A stretch of 64,000 nt of DNA from Pisolithus tinctorius (taxonomy: Eukaryota > Basidiomycota > Agaricomycetes > Boletales > Pisolithaceae). The DNA lies in the NCBI GenBank assembly GCA_024663395.1, contig JANFAH010000012.1, positions 620,001 through 684,000 of the forward strand. The letters are read 5' to 3'. A program made the translations under genes and the position numbers. The notes below the pieces were generated by a model. The model was not told where the DNA came from and did not search any database. It was given only the letters and a program-made list of their open reading frames with translations. Each line of letters begins with the position of its first letter. Positions within the stretch are counted from its first letter, which is position 1. Shown here piece after piece: positions 1-10,600 of this stretch.

Positions 1-73
1 GGAACTATACAGGCATGCACATGAGTCCACCATATTCTCCTCTAGGCCTAGGTAAGACTCATGCAATGACAGT

Positions 74-927
74 ATGGACTTCAATAACGAAATCGCGGAT
101 GGGATCCCCTTCAATGATGTCCACACACTGGAAGGAAGCTGGAGAGAGTACCTTGGGGAAACATTTGAGGAACCAGGAACACCGCCCGAGCATGATGGCG
201 AGTCAAGTCCTGAACGTGCTCGGAAAAAGACAGCAGCCAAAGCAACGAGGATGGGCAAGGTTGACTCTGTGAAATTGGTGAAAAATGCCAATGGAGAGAT
301 TTGGATTGGAGAAATCGTGGGCCTTAGCCAGGACCAACTACAAAAAGCAGTTCATGGATTTATGACTGCTCACTACCGTGAGTGGCCAGAGTATTTAGTC
401 TCCTCAATCTCTGACAAGTGCTATCAGGATTAGCATGCAGAAATCCCTCGTCAGCAGTGCCATTCAAGAACTTCAGTCATCATCAAGTGGAAATGATAGC
501 AGCCTGCCATCTTCCTGAAGGATTTACCTTCGACCGCGACCCAAGTCACATGTGGACGACAACAGCTACCCAGCTGCTGTCCTTTTGGTGCAAGCGACAG
601 GAAACCCATCCAAATGATGTGTTTGGATTTCAGAAATGGATCGATCGATCTGGCGAGCTGCAGCCACCAGTGGATAGAACTTTGGTACCCCTCCAGGTTG
701 TGAGGCAGCGGAAATACCAAAAGACACCTGCCCCCAAATACAAAAAGAATCCTGGAAGGAAAAATGTCAAGGGCAAGGGTAAAGCATGGGAAGAGGGAGT
801 GGCAGATGATAGTGTGGATGATAGTGCGGATGATAGCATGGATGACAGTTTGGATGATCACGGCGAGGCTGAGGGGAGCAATGTTGGAACAGATGATCCC
901 TCCACTAAAAAGGTGCGCCATGTGTGA
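74..927 (+). pseudogene. Unrecognised protein gene, probably two exons or frameshifted
   Basis: Two overlapping frames (74-433 and about 450-927) look like parts of one protein. The first has a basic stretch after residue 45 and a segment about a small regulatory-looking fold (residues 70-105). The second has a conserved-looking central block and a very basic segment (PKYKKNPGRKNVKGKGK), then an acidic tail of repeated DDS units (DDSVDDSADDSMDDS) encoded by 15-bp repeats at about 806-865. The frame change near 430 may be an intron or a frameshift. I do not recognise a domain. Proteins with this look occur next to transposases in Agaricomycete genomes, so it may belong to a decayed transposon, but that is inference. 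Confidence 0.4.
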
Positions 928-929
928 TT

Positions 930-2535
930 TTCATGCACGACAGATCAGCACTAATGCAATTCCAGTCTTCAGGTATCTGGTGGGAGGCAAAACCGTGCCA
1001 AGACACCATTCCCTTCTTGTTCCTGCTCAAATCCCCCACCAGCTGATGGTTCCCATAGTGAGTGGCTCTCTGCACCTCCAGCCCATGCAAACACCCTGGT
1101 GCATCGTCCATGAAATAAAGCGCTAACTGATGATAATGGGAGGGAAAGCAACGGCCATGATTCCGATGATGAAGCTGATGAAGACACTTATTTGCCCACC
1201 CTATCCAATTCAAAGAAATTGGCAACATCCCTGAATAGTGAGCTTCCTGCTGCAACTTGTATTCACAGCAAACTCTGATCTGCACTCAGGGAGTGAGTAC
1301 ACAACTGAACTACAGGACCACTCAGAATATGCAGATGCAGATGGATTAGAGAGCATTCCTTTCACTGACCTCCCAACTGAGGAGGGGTCAACGAGCAGAA
1401 ACAAAGGCGGAAAGCTGAAATCCACCCTGAAGCGCACACCCAAGGCAAGTTTGGTCATGTTGAATCAGTTGTCATGGCTAACAAGTTTGCGTTGTGTGTT
1501 AAGTTGGCTCTGTCAGAATCAAGTGAGCCAGACATGAATTGATGTCGACCTGGGGCCAAATACTTGTCCAAGTCCAAAAATAATGGATCTGTGACCTCCA
1601 ATGCAGCATCTGCAAATGTGAAACAGGGTGTCCCTGGGAGCACCTGGAAGTCACCTCATGTCAGAAAGGCCCCTGCAAGGCCAGATGCAGATGTTCCATC
1701 TCCTGATGCAAAGAGATCACGCAAGCAAACAGGCAGCAATCAGAAGTAGAAGTAGTTGTCAAATCCCTCAAACATTCAGAGCAGAAACCTTTTTTGGAAC
1801 TTGTGTATGGTCTATAGAGGGCTTAGCCTAGTTTTACACATTAGAATACAAGTGTATGGAATGTATGGTAGCTCATGACACCATGGTGGTTGTGAGAGGC
1901 ATCTTTGATATCGGAGAGAGGGATAGTTAAGCAGGACAATTGAGTGGAGAGCTGAGCGGGACAGGTCTACATATTGGCCATGTGGAAGCGACTGGTAGCT
2001 ATCTATGTAGGGAGATATTGCTGCTCATCTCCCATGTATTGCTGTTACCCAAAATTTGGCTCCATCTGCCATTGTCCAACCTTGCTGAACCAAATATGGC
2101 CGCATCCGCCATTGTCCAACCTTGCTTCCCATGGTATGAATGATATTCTCACCATTGTTCCTACAAGTTTAAATCTTGATTGATCATTGAGCTATCAGTG
2201 AACCCATCATCATCAAATATGTCCACCGAACAGTCCCACCAAGTTCGTTTCTGTTGTCAAGGTGAGGTTGTCTTCATTGTTGGATCCAGTGACCTAAGCC
2301 ATCCACAGCTAATGTAAGACCAATTGAGCCAAGGCAATCTAGCTCCCACGTGAAGCAGTCCAAAAATCTGGAGGAGAGGCTAGTATGACTGTGTGAGCTG
2401 CAAGAGCCAACCCCGCCACCAATTGTCTCAAGTGGAAGGGCAGATATGGTGGGGTCGAACATCAATATCACGGCTGGTGAGTGAACATGATTTCTCTCCA
2501 AGCTCAACAACAAAGTTCTTTTGCTATAGATTCAT
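930..2535. other. No supported gene; one short direct repeat
   Basis: Only short open frames occur in all six frames and none shows a recognisable domain. A direct repeat of about 24 bp (CATCYGCCATTGTCCAACCT then TGCT) is present twice near 2066-2127. The fragments at 1238-1537 and 1564-1749 are Ser/Lys-rich and may be leftover exons of the gene before, but I cannot join them. Confidence 0.4.
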
Positions 2536-2536
2536 C

Positions 2537-3196
2537 TGAAAGTTTGCTGGCTCAGTTCCTGCAGGAAAGGGAGCCAACCACTCTGGCAGAGGGCGGAATT
2601 GCGGCCGGTGAGTTGGCACGATTGCCCTTCAAGCTAATGAACAAACTAATTTTCTAGTAATGGATCCACACGAAAACTTGATGAATCGGTTCCTGAATGA
2701 ACGGGAACCAACTGCTCCCCCAGCGGATGGTATGAACGTGGATCTACTCGAGCAATTGCTGAATGCGCAGGAACCATCAGCACTGCCAGTCACAGATGAG
2801 AAATTGAACAGGATGGATGGGTCTTCAACACCTGCACAAGACATGACTATGCAGGTCGATTTTCTGGCAGACTTGCAGAATGTGCAGGAACTGTCTCCTC
2901 TGCCCATCACCCGTGAATCATCAAATCTGAGGGACCCATCTCCTCGACCCAATTCTCCGACTAACCTGCTTGCTCAATTGCAGGATATGAGGGAACCAAC
3001 ACTTCCCCCGCTCGATTCAAATGTACCCGTCGAATCTTTTGACTTGACAGCGGATGAGGACAATGGCGGAAACCATTTGACTTTTGGCATGCCTGAACGA
3101 TCAGAGATGAGGGATCTTTTCGAAGAAATATGCAACGGTGAGCATTTATTTGGTTCCATTCATGTGATCGGTGATATCCATCAATTATGTAGGTGA
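2537..3196 (+). CDS. Repeat-bearing unrecognised protein, N-terminal part
   Basis: The frame from 2660 (first ATG) encodes a protein with four copies of a unit of about 22-32 residues of the pattern LLxQLxxxxEPxxLP, for example LLEQLLNAQEPSALP and LLAQLQDMREPTLPP. A fifth degenerate copy lies just upstream, at about 2540-2600, in the flanking sequence. The units are acidic and Leu/Pro-rich, as in low-complexity interaction segments. There is no recognisable catalytic domain. The reading frame ends in what looks like an intron start (GGTGAGCATTTATT near 3139), so the next exons probably lie at 3390-4280. Function unknown. Confidence 0.35.
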
Positions 3197-3392
3197 ACTT
3201 CCATCCGAACAGCAATCTCTTCAAATGGAACAATGGGGATTGGCACCTGTTCCGTGTTGCGATCAGGGTATGGGCATGAGCTTAATCTGATATGCCATTG
3301 ACGTTGATAATTGTAGTCCTGCATGCCTTACATGCTGCGGTATCTCACTACCACAGAAACACCACTCCCAGCGACATGCCATTGCGAGAGAA

Positions 3393-4280
3393 TTGGGCAC
3401 AGCTGCAAGGGACCAGTATGGTGCAGTGTCTCAGGGCCTTCGACTCATCAATATGCTCGATTTGATGGAAGTCGTTCGTTATCTGCATTCCACCTTTGAA
3501 AATTGTCTGGAGCCATTCATCGCCAGCCAATCACACCCATCTCACCAGTCTGTGGTAGAGATGGGTATCGTCTACTTGGCGTGCCGGATTGAGGTGGCCT
3601 CTGTACATCTGAAGCAGACTGCTGATATTGTGGGATGGCCTGCGCATTGGTTTGCAAACCTAGCAATGGACTTGGTAGGTTTTACATCAATTTTTCACAA
3701 TGTGGGACTGATACATAATTCCTTCAGAATCAGCTTAATAGCTTGATTCTGGTGACAGTGTCGCATGCCAGCTATACTCCTCCCCTCCCAGCGTGCTACC
3801 ATGTGTACCTCAGACACCAAGATGATGAGGTTAGCTTCCGCGAGCAAATGCAACTAATTCCCCTTAGCGCATTTTGCATAATCGACAATATCAGTGCCAT
3901 CATCCTGCATTGGACCCCACACACAGCTGATCCCAATTCCGGCTTTGCATTCCCTTGGTGGCTATATCATTCCGAGGAATACGCAGCAGATTCCCAAAGA
4001 TTGCAAGGCAAAGGATTGTTTTCCATGGCTTGGGTTTTTTTCAAGGTATGCCGCTTATTCTCGTCACTGCAAATCATTGATGATGGCCCAGGGCTTATGG
4101 CCATTGCCTGAGGCGCCAATCGCAGACCGTCTCGATGGCCATATCAAGGAGCAGGTAAACTACTGCATCGAAAATATTCGGAAATATGCCAATGTTGTCT
4201 GTGGTTGGGGTCGACAAATCGACCATTTCTATGCTAGGTGGTGGGCATTGCACGGGTTGTTGGGCATGCCGCTTCAATAG
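3393..4280 (+). CDS. Probable downstream exons of the same unrecognised gene
   Basis: Three successive open stretches (3393-3690, 3730-4060, 4095-4280) in different frames are separated by intron-like sequence (GTAGGTTTTACATC near 3675, with an AG near 3728). They encode aliphatic and aromatic-rich protein, with a Trp-rich C-terminus (CGWGRQIDHFYARWWALHG). I do not recognise the family. The linkage to 2660-3196 rests on strand, spacing and splice-like junctions only. It could equally be a separate decayed gene. Confidence 0.3.
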
Positions 4281-4329
4281 TTTATGTGTTTTTGACTGTG
4301 GAGTTGGTTGTATAGACATTGCTGTAAAC

Positions 4330-4520
4330 GTTGATCATTTATGAGATGCCACCCATTCGCATGATGTCTGAACCCCCACCCATCCATGCGATGTCTCACA
4401 ATCCACCCATCTGCATGATGGCCTGAGTAGTTTTACTTTTGTTGCAGTTTTTGATGCAAACCCTTTAGCTCTGAGTACCCGCCCAATCTATGATGTATAA
4501 GCACCCGCCCATTTGCAAAA
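4330..4520. repeat. Degenerate short tandem repeat
   Basis: Several imperfect copies of a unit like CACCCATYYGCATGATGTCT, spaced about 30-40 bp, lie just 3' of the preceding gene and end before the TET/JBP-like pseudogene. No coding frame is present. Confidence 0.5.
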
Positions 4521-4619
4521 TCTTGGCAACACCGCCTGTCCAAAGTTTGAGAGCCAGCATATCCTAATAAAATATGAGATCCGCATCGCCTACTAAATCT
4601 TACATTAAATTTTGCAGCT

Positions 4620-5861
4620 TCAAATCAACAGTTCTCCAGTTGCAACTGGTCTAGGTAGTAGGTCGTCCATCCACGGTGATTGACACATGGGAATGTGCAC
4701 CGACTGATGTACGTTGGCACGCATGTAGTATGCCAGGCATGCTCTGTCACCGTCTACAGCTCCCACCCCATGCTCCAATGCTGAACCTGAAAATGAAATG
4801 ATGGTCCCTGGGTTGTAGCACAGCTGCAGATTCAGCATTGGAATGACAAAGTCCAAAGGTGGGTAGTTGCCCACGGTTACCAGCAGGTCATACCATGGAT
4901 CCCGTCCATTGATATCCCTGTGGTAACAAGTTGCCCAATTCACCATCACGGACATGCTGCTATATGTGGAGCTCCATATCAGCAGTATGGAGCTCATATC
5001 CAAATCCGCCCGCTGTTCCGCCTGTTTGCCAAGGCGGATCAATGCTTCCCTGCCATCTGCATACATTCACGGGTGGATGACATGCAGGATCGCAGATAAC
5101 AGGGCATTGGTGTTGGACATTTGGTTGACCCATTCCCTTGTAGAAGTGTTTTCTGTCCTGGATTTGAGCAGCTGTGAGGCTTCCGGGAAGCCATTTTGGG
5201 GCTTCAAGACGGATGAGCGCTTTATTTACAAGGTGAGCAATGATCACCCACCCCACGACCCTGTTGAAACCATGTGGGTGACAGGTTGATGGCGCCTTTC
5301 AACTCAGCATCATTGCGGAAATATGACTTGTCTGTCCACCATGCCTGTGGGGAAGCCTTTATGCTCTCCCACAGTGGTTCCCTCAGAAGATGAAAGCGGT
5401 TCCATACATCGGCCTGCCATTCCATTCAGTCAGTAGAATATGAGATTCTGCATTTCCTTACCCTTCTTTTTGGGCTGAGAGCATCTGGCAAATACCATAT
5501 GCAGATGGTGTTTGAGTCGGTCACCAGAATGGGTGGCTCAGTCACTTCCGCATATCTCTCAGCAGCTTCTGCATTGCAGGTTTTTCCACCCCAATTTTTC
5601 CCGATGTTGACTGCGGAAAGATGAAAACTTCCATCGCACCATTATGATGGACGTACTTGGGCGACGATAGGCCTGTGAGATTACTGACGATATGTGATCC
5701 GCTTCACATAACACCGGAAATGGAATCGATATATCTGGAAGGGTCCGAGATCTGCTGAATACCTCCTCTTGAAACCTCACTTTCATGTATGACACAATGC
5801 AGTCTGTTAGTTCCATTCGCCATCTGTGGGGGATTTTAGACATGTCTTGCGTAGTATTCAT
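4620..5861 (-). pseudogene. TET/JBP-like 2OG-Fe(II) dioxygenase, broken
   Basis: TET/JBP family enzymes oxidise 5-methylcytosine or thymine in DNA using Fe(II) and 2-oxoglutarate. The last exon (5066-4620) shows the expected double-stranded beta-helix signature: the metal-binding HxD as HRD in CYHRDINGRDPWYDLL, a distal His in ALEHGV, and the 2-oxoglutarate-binding Arg in GDRACLAYYMR. Upstream are family-like blocks (TICIWYLPDALSPKRR, then GAINLSPTWFQQG) joined by an intron with GTAAGG donor, CTGACTGA branch site and TGGCAG acceptor near 5420-5466. The copy is broken: a TGA at 5069-5067 just before the catalytic exon, and at least two frame changes, near 5670 and near 5600 (a short A run). 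Agaricomycetes are known to have many transposon-linked TET/JBP genes. The assignment rests on motif recall, so a profile search would settle it. Confidence 0.62.
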
Positions 5862-5964
5862 GCTTGGGGTGGATGAGGTCAGAGTTGTATAGTGGGCGAG
5901 CCACTTGCAGCTTGTTGGAAAATTATGGCATGTCAGGACGCTTGCCTCAATATTTTACTGTGAT

Positions 5965-7698
5965 CCAATCAATATGTTGTGATGCCATACGTGCTATTGG
6001 TGTTGGGCCTGTCTTATGTTGCGACAGGGGTGGATCTTACTAGACAGACCTGTCCTTGTTTTATGGCGATATAAAAGATATTACTGAAGGGCCATCCATA
6101 CATTATGACCATATAAATAATACTGCTGAAGGGCCCATCGTCCATGTGTTGTGACCTTGTAATTGATATTACTGACAGGCCCATCCTTATGTTGCAACAG
6201 GGGCATATCTTTCTAGACGGGCCCATCCATGTGTTGTGACCATGTAATTGATATTACTGATGGGCCTGTCTATGTGTTGTGACACTGTAAATGATATTAC
6301 TGACAGGCCCATCCTTATGTTGCAACAGGTGTACATCTTGCTATTGACAGGCCCATCCATGTGTTGTGACATTGTAAATGATATTACTGACAGGCCCGTC
6401 TTTATGTTGTGACAGGCATACATGTTGCTATTGACGGGCCCGTCCATGTGTTGTGACATTGAAAATGATATTACTGACAGGCCCATCCTTATGTTGCGAC
6501 AGGGGCACATCTTACTAGATGGGCCCATCTATGTGTTGTGACATTGTAAATGATATTACTGACGGGCCTGTCTTTATGTTGCGACAGGCATACGTGTTGC
6601 TATTGACGGGCCTGTCCATGTGTTGTGACATTGTAAATGATATTACTGATGGGCCCGTCTTTATGTTGTGACAGGCATATGTGTTGCTATTAGATGGGCC
6701 TGTCCATGTATTGTGACCGTGTAATTGATATTACTGACAGGCCCGTCCTTATGTTGCAACAGGGGCATATCTTACTAGATGGGCCCGTCTATGTGCTGTG
6801 ACACTGTAAATGATATTACTGATGGGCCTGTCTTTATGTTGCGACAGGCATACATGTTGCTATTGATGGGCCCATCCATGTGCTGTGACTGTGTAATTGA
6901 CCTTGCTGAAAGGCCCATCTTTATGTTGTGACACGGGTGCATCTTACTAGACGGGCCTGTCCATGTGTTGTGACCCTGTAAATGATATATATTGAAGGGC
7001 CCATCTTTATGTTGCAACAGGTACATCTTACTATGGACGGGCCTGCCCATGTGTTGTGATGGTATAAATGATATTATGGAAGGGCCCATCCATATGTTTT
7101 GACACTATAAATGATATTACTGATGGGCCCATCTTTATGTTGCGGCAGGGATGCATCTTACTAGATGGGCCCGTCTATGTGCTGTGACGCTGTCAATGAT
7201 ATTACTGACGGGCCCATCCTTATGTTGTGACAGGTGTACATCTTGCTATGGACGGGCCCATCTATATGTTGTGACAGTGGTATATTATCCCAAAGACAGG
7301 CCCTTCCATATGCTGCCAACTCTGTAATCTATCATAGAGGGGCCCCTCTTTATGTTGTGACCCTATAAAGCATATGACGGGCGGGCCCGTCCATATGTTG
7401 CGACCTTCTTCATGATACAATAGGCAGGCCCATCCATGTCTTACAGTAGCTCAGCATACTTACTTGGTCATGGGCCCGTCTATATGTTGCAGCATCCTTA
7501 CCCTCCACAGGCCCTCCCATATGTTGTGGAATTGTGCTTACGGGCCCATACATATGTTGCTCTCACTATAGGCCCTCAGGCCTGTCCATGTGTCATGGCT
7601 AATCTATTTAGATGGGCCTGTCGTGGGGTCTATATAAGTGTTGGCATTTTGGCACGCAGGCTACCTATATGTTGTGACTAAATGGACTACATGGGGTC
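5965..7698. repeat. ~87-bp GGGCCC repeat array 1, fold-back arm-like
   Basis: About 1.7 kb of tandem units of ~87 bp, each made of two ~43-bp halves built on GGGCCYRTCYWTATGTTGYGAC. The halves alternate with TGATATTACTGAC-type and CATCTTACTAGAC-type linkers. The same unit makes up the arms of the fold-back element at 43599-62278. The array ends at 7698 in a module almost identical to both ends of that element. It fills the space between the - strand TET/JBP-like pseudogene and the + strand tnp2 gene. No inverted partner is seen to its left, so it is either a solo arm or a deleted element. Confidence 0.85.
7600..7698 (+). promoter_or_regulatory. Terminal TATA-bearing module of array 1
   Basis: The last ~100 bp of array 1 contains GGGGTCTATATAAGTG followed by GTTGTGACTAAATGGACTAC and ATGGGGTC. 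The same block, in outward orientation, forms the two ends of the fold-back element (43599-43700 inverted; 62180-62278). TATATAAG about 60 bp before the end looks like a polymerase II TATA box reading out into the tnp2 gene. Promoter activity is inference. Confidence 0.6.
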
Positions 7699-10600
7699 TT
7701 TCACAGCTGCGTGTATCAGGGCATAGGGTCATCTGTTCAGCCATTAAAGATGCAGGACCCGTCTCACAACTATTTCCATACCCTATATGCATGCCTGCCC
7801 CCCCCCTCTCACCTGATGTCACTTTCCCCGACCTGTCACGTACTTCGACTAGTGCTGTCGAACAAGAAATGCTCGACAACGGTACTCTCACTGGTGAGGA
7901 CCTTGACATTTTGACCTTTGGCAGTGCACTGCCAAATCTGGGACCGAACTTCCATAGCCCTGAGGCCCTGCTCTCTGCTGTCAACTACTTCCAAGAGTAC
8001 AACACAAGGACAATGGCTGGTGCTTGCCCTCTCACTTCTTTTGATGCTCACCATCTTCTTCCTGATCCAGAGCAACATGCATTTGAATGCTACTTCCAAC
8101 AAATGGCAGAAGAAGTTCATGGGGAGAGCAATACCTTAGATGATGCCCCACCACTTGTTCACAATGATCTGTCCTACGCTGACGAATCCTGGTCCTATCC
8201 TGACGAAACTGAGGGCCCTGTTGAAGGAGAGGTATCGGATGTGGTTCCCCACTGCATAGGCGATGAAGACAACCCCGATCCATTCCTTGTTGACAAAGAG
8301 GTACGGTTAGATGACCTGGGCCTTGCTGACATCCCAGAGCACGTCCCAGTCATCCACACCATTGTATCTTGGCTCCATCTCCAGTTCCACCTCCCGCGCA
8401 TTGCCTGCAATGTGCTACTGGCAATTCTCACACTTCTTCTGCTGTTTCTTAATCCATCCACTTCCACCCCATTCGCTACCCTGCAGTCTGGACATTGCCT
8501 TCTCGGAGTCAATAAACCTGTCTACACCTTACCAGTCTGCCCGATCTGTAACAATGTATACCCTCCAGCCACGTCACCACTTTGTCATGACACCTGCATG
8601 TCCTGCCACGTTGATCTTTTCCTCCCGTGGCAGACTTGTTGAAAGATCTGTAGGCTACCTCAGTAGTGAACAAACTACTGATGTATTAGGTGTACCTGTA
8701 GGCTACTACAGGATGTCAGTATAGTAGAATACTTGTAATATAAACAGACTTACCCTCAGTAGTGAACAAACTACTGAGGGAATACTAGTAGAGAATACTA
8801 CAAGTATGTGCGCTTTTTGTGCTTATGTAAGCACACTAGCATCGCACCTAAGTACCAATAAACAGTGGCACTTTATGTTCCAACAAGACTATGCGGGGTA
8901 ATACTCGTGCACTGAAGACACCAGTTATCAAATACCTTTACCTCCCCCTCTCTGAGCAGATTGCATCCATCCTCAAGATCCCTGGCATTGAGGCCACTCT
9001 CAAGCAGTGGCGAGCCAAGCCTCGCATGTCTGGCACATATACGGACATATTCGACAGTGACTTTTTCCACACAAAACTGAAGGGCCCGGATGGCAAGTTG
9101 TTCTTTTCAAACAGTGCGGATGAACGACATGGCCTGAATGGCGAGCTTTGCCTCGGTGTAAACCTAGGAGTAGACTGGTATGCTCTCCCTTGTCACATCA
9201 CAACTGAAACTACATCATTGCAGGTTTTCATACATTCAGAGTAACATCGCACCATCTCATTCATCAGCTCCCACTTCGTTCTCGATCTGTGATCTGCCCC
9301 TGGAGTATAGGTAAGTATACAATCATGTCTTTCTCATTCAGACCATTTGGACTTTCTTCACAGATATCAGACAGCCAATCTAATGTGTACAAGTATCATG
9401 CCTGGCCCCAAAGAACAGTCACCCAACAAGGTACAGCGCTACCTTCAGCCCATCATCTCCAATTTACTCTGGCTTTGGAAACATGGCATCAAAGTGCTGA
9501 CCAAATCTCAACCTGAAGGTATGTTTGTGTTCTTTCATGCATGTATCTACTCATCTATCATAGGGTGACTTGTTCATGTGGTACTTGTGGCAGTCATGTG
9601 TGACAAGCCTGCTGCACACAAGATAGGAGGGTTTGCATCCCACTCACACACTTATTATTGTACGGAATGCTGGATATCTACGGCGGACAAGGGTAAGGTA
9701 ACCACCTTTCAAAAAGGAGGTATGTATTTACATCTTGCACTTGCTACACTTAACTCACTGCAAACTTAACAGCTTTCCACCCTCGGACCAATGCGGAGCA
9801 GTGCCATTTAGGTGACGAATATCACAATCTCATGAGCCCACCTGCACAGAAGAATTTTGTCAAAGAGTTTGCCACCCGATATTCTCAACTTTCACGCCTC
9901 CCATACTTCAATTTGGTACACCAAATTGTCATAGATCCGATGCATAATCTATTTCTAGGTTAGTCCTGATCCTCTTAAAAGGTTGAAGCTTACCTTCAGT
10001 GCTCAGGTTTGGTGAAGACACACTTTTATGGCATTTGGGTTCAAAGCAAGATATTACAGCCAAACCATGAGCTAGCCACGCTCCACAACATGCTTGCAGA
10101 TGTATGTGTATCATTGCATGTGGGACTAATCCTTTATATTATCATTAGTTCATCGTCCCAGGCTCGTGCAGGAAATTACCCACAGACATCGGAATCCCAG
10201 CAGGTGGCTCTCTCACGGCTGACCAGTGGTTGCTTCTCGCAACTGTATATGGCCCAATCGTCGTATGTTTTTTATGATTTCCAATTGACATTGACTTACA
10301 GTAGCTAAGGTTCCACAGATTTGGAGTATGTATATACCGCACAACGCTTCTGAAGAAGAATTCTCCCATTGCCTCTCCACCGTCGAGAAGACCGATGCAG
10401 AAAAGCAACAAGAGGCTGCTCGCAAGGCTAATAATAAGCTATCGCTCGCAGATGCCAAGAAACACAGCAAAGAAGCCTATGAGGCAGAGAAGACTCACAT
10501 TGCTCAGGAGAACATTGCTGTCACTGAGGCCAAAAAACAGGCCAGGCTTCAGGAGGTGGCAACATCACAAATAGAAAAGGCATGGCAGGCCGAGGCAAAG

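Noticed and set aside
6014..7089. Repeated - strand frames of 70-113 codons in array 1
   Set aside because: They arise from the ~87-bp periodicity (29 codons) and show no conserved protein pattern beyond the DNA repeat.
5965..7698. CRISPR-like array
   Set aside because: Units are contiguous and diverge throughout without unique spacers, in a eukaryotic context.
7599..7698. Array 1 as the left subterminal repeats of the CACTA element
   Set aside because: Its terminus is shared with the fold-back element, which has no CACTG end and a longer duplication, and the tnp2 element's right end does not carry the array. Not fully excluded.
8633..8890. MITE with AGACTTGTTG inverted ends in tnp2
   Set aside because: The apparent inverted repeat includes part of the AGACT duplication; TGTTG...CCAACA with a 5-bp direct duplication fits a solo LTR better.
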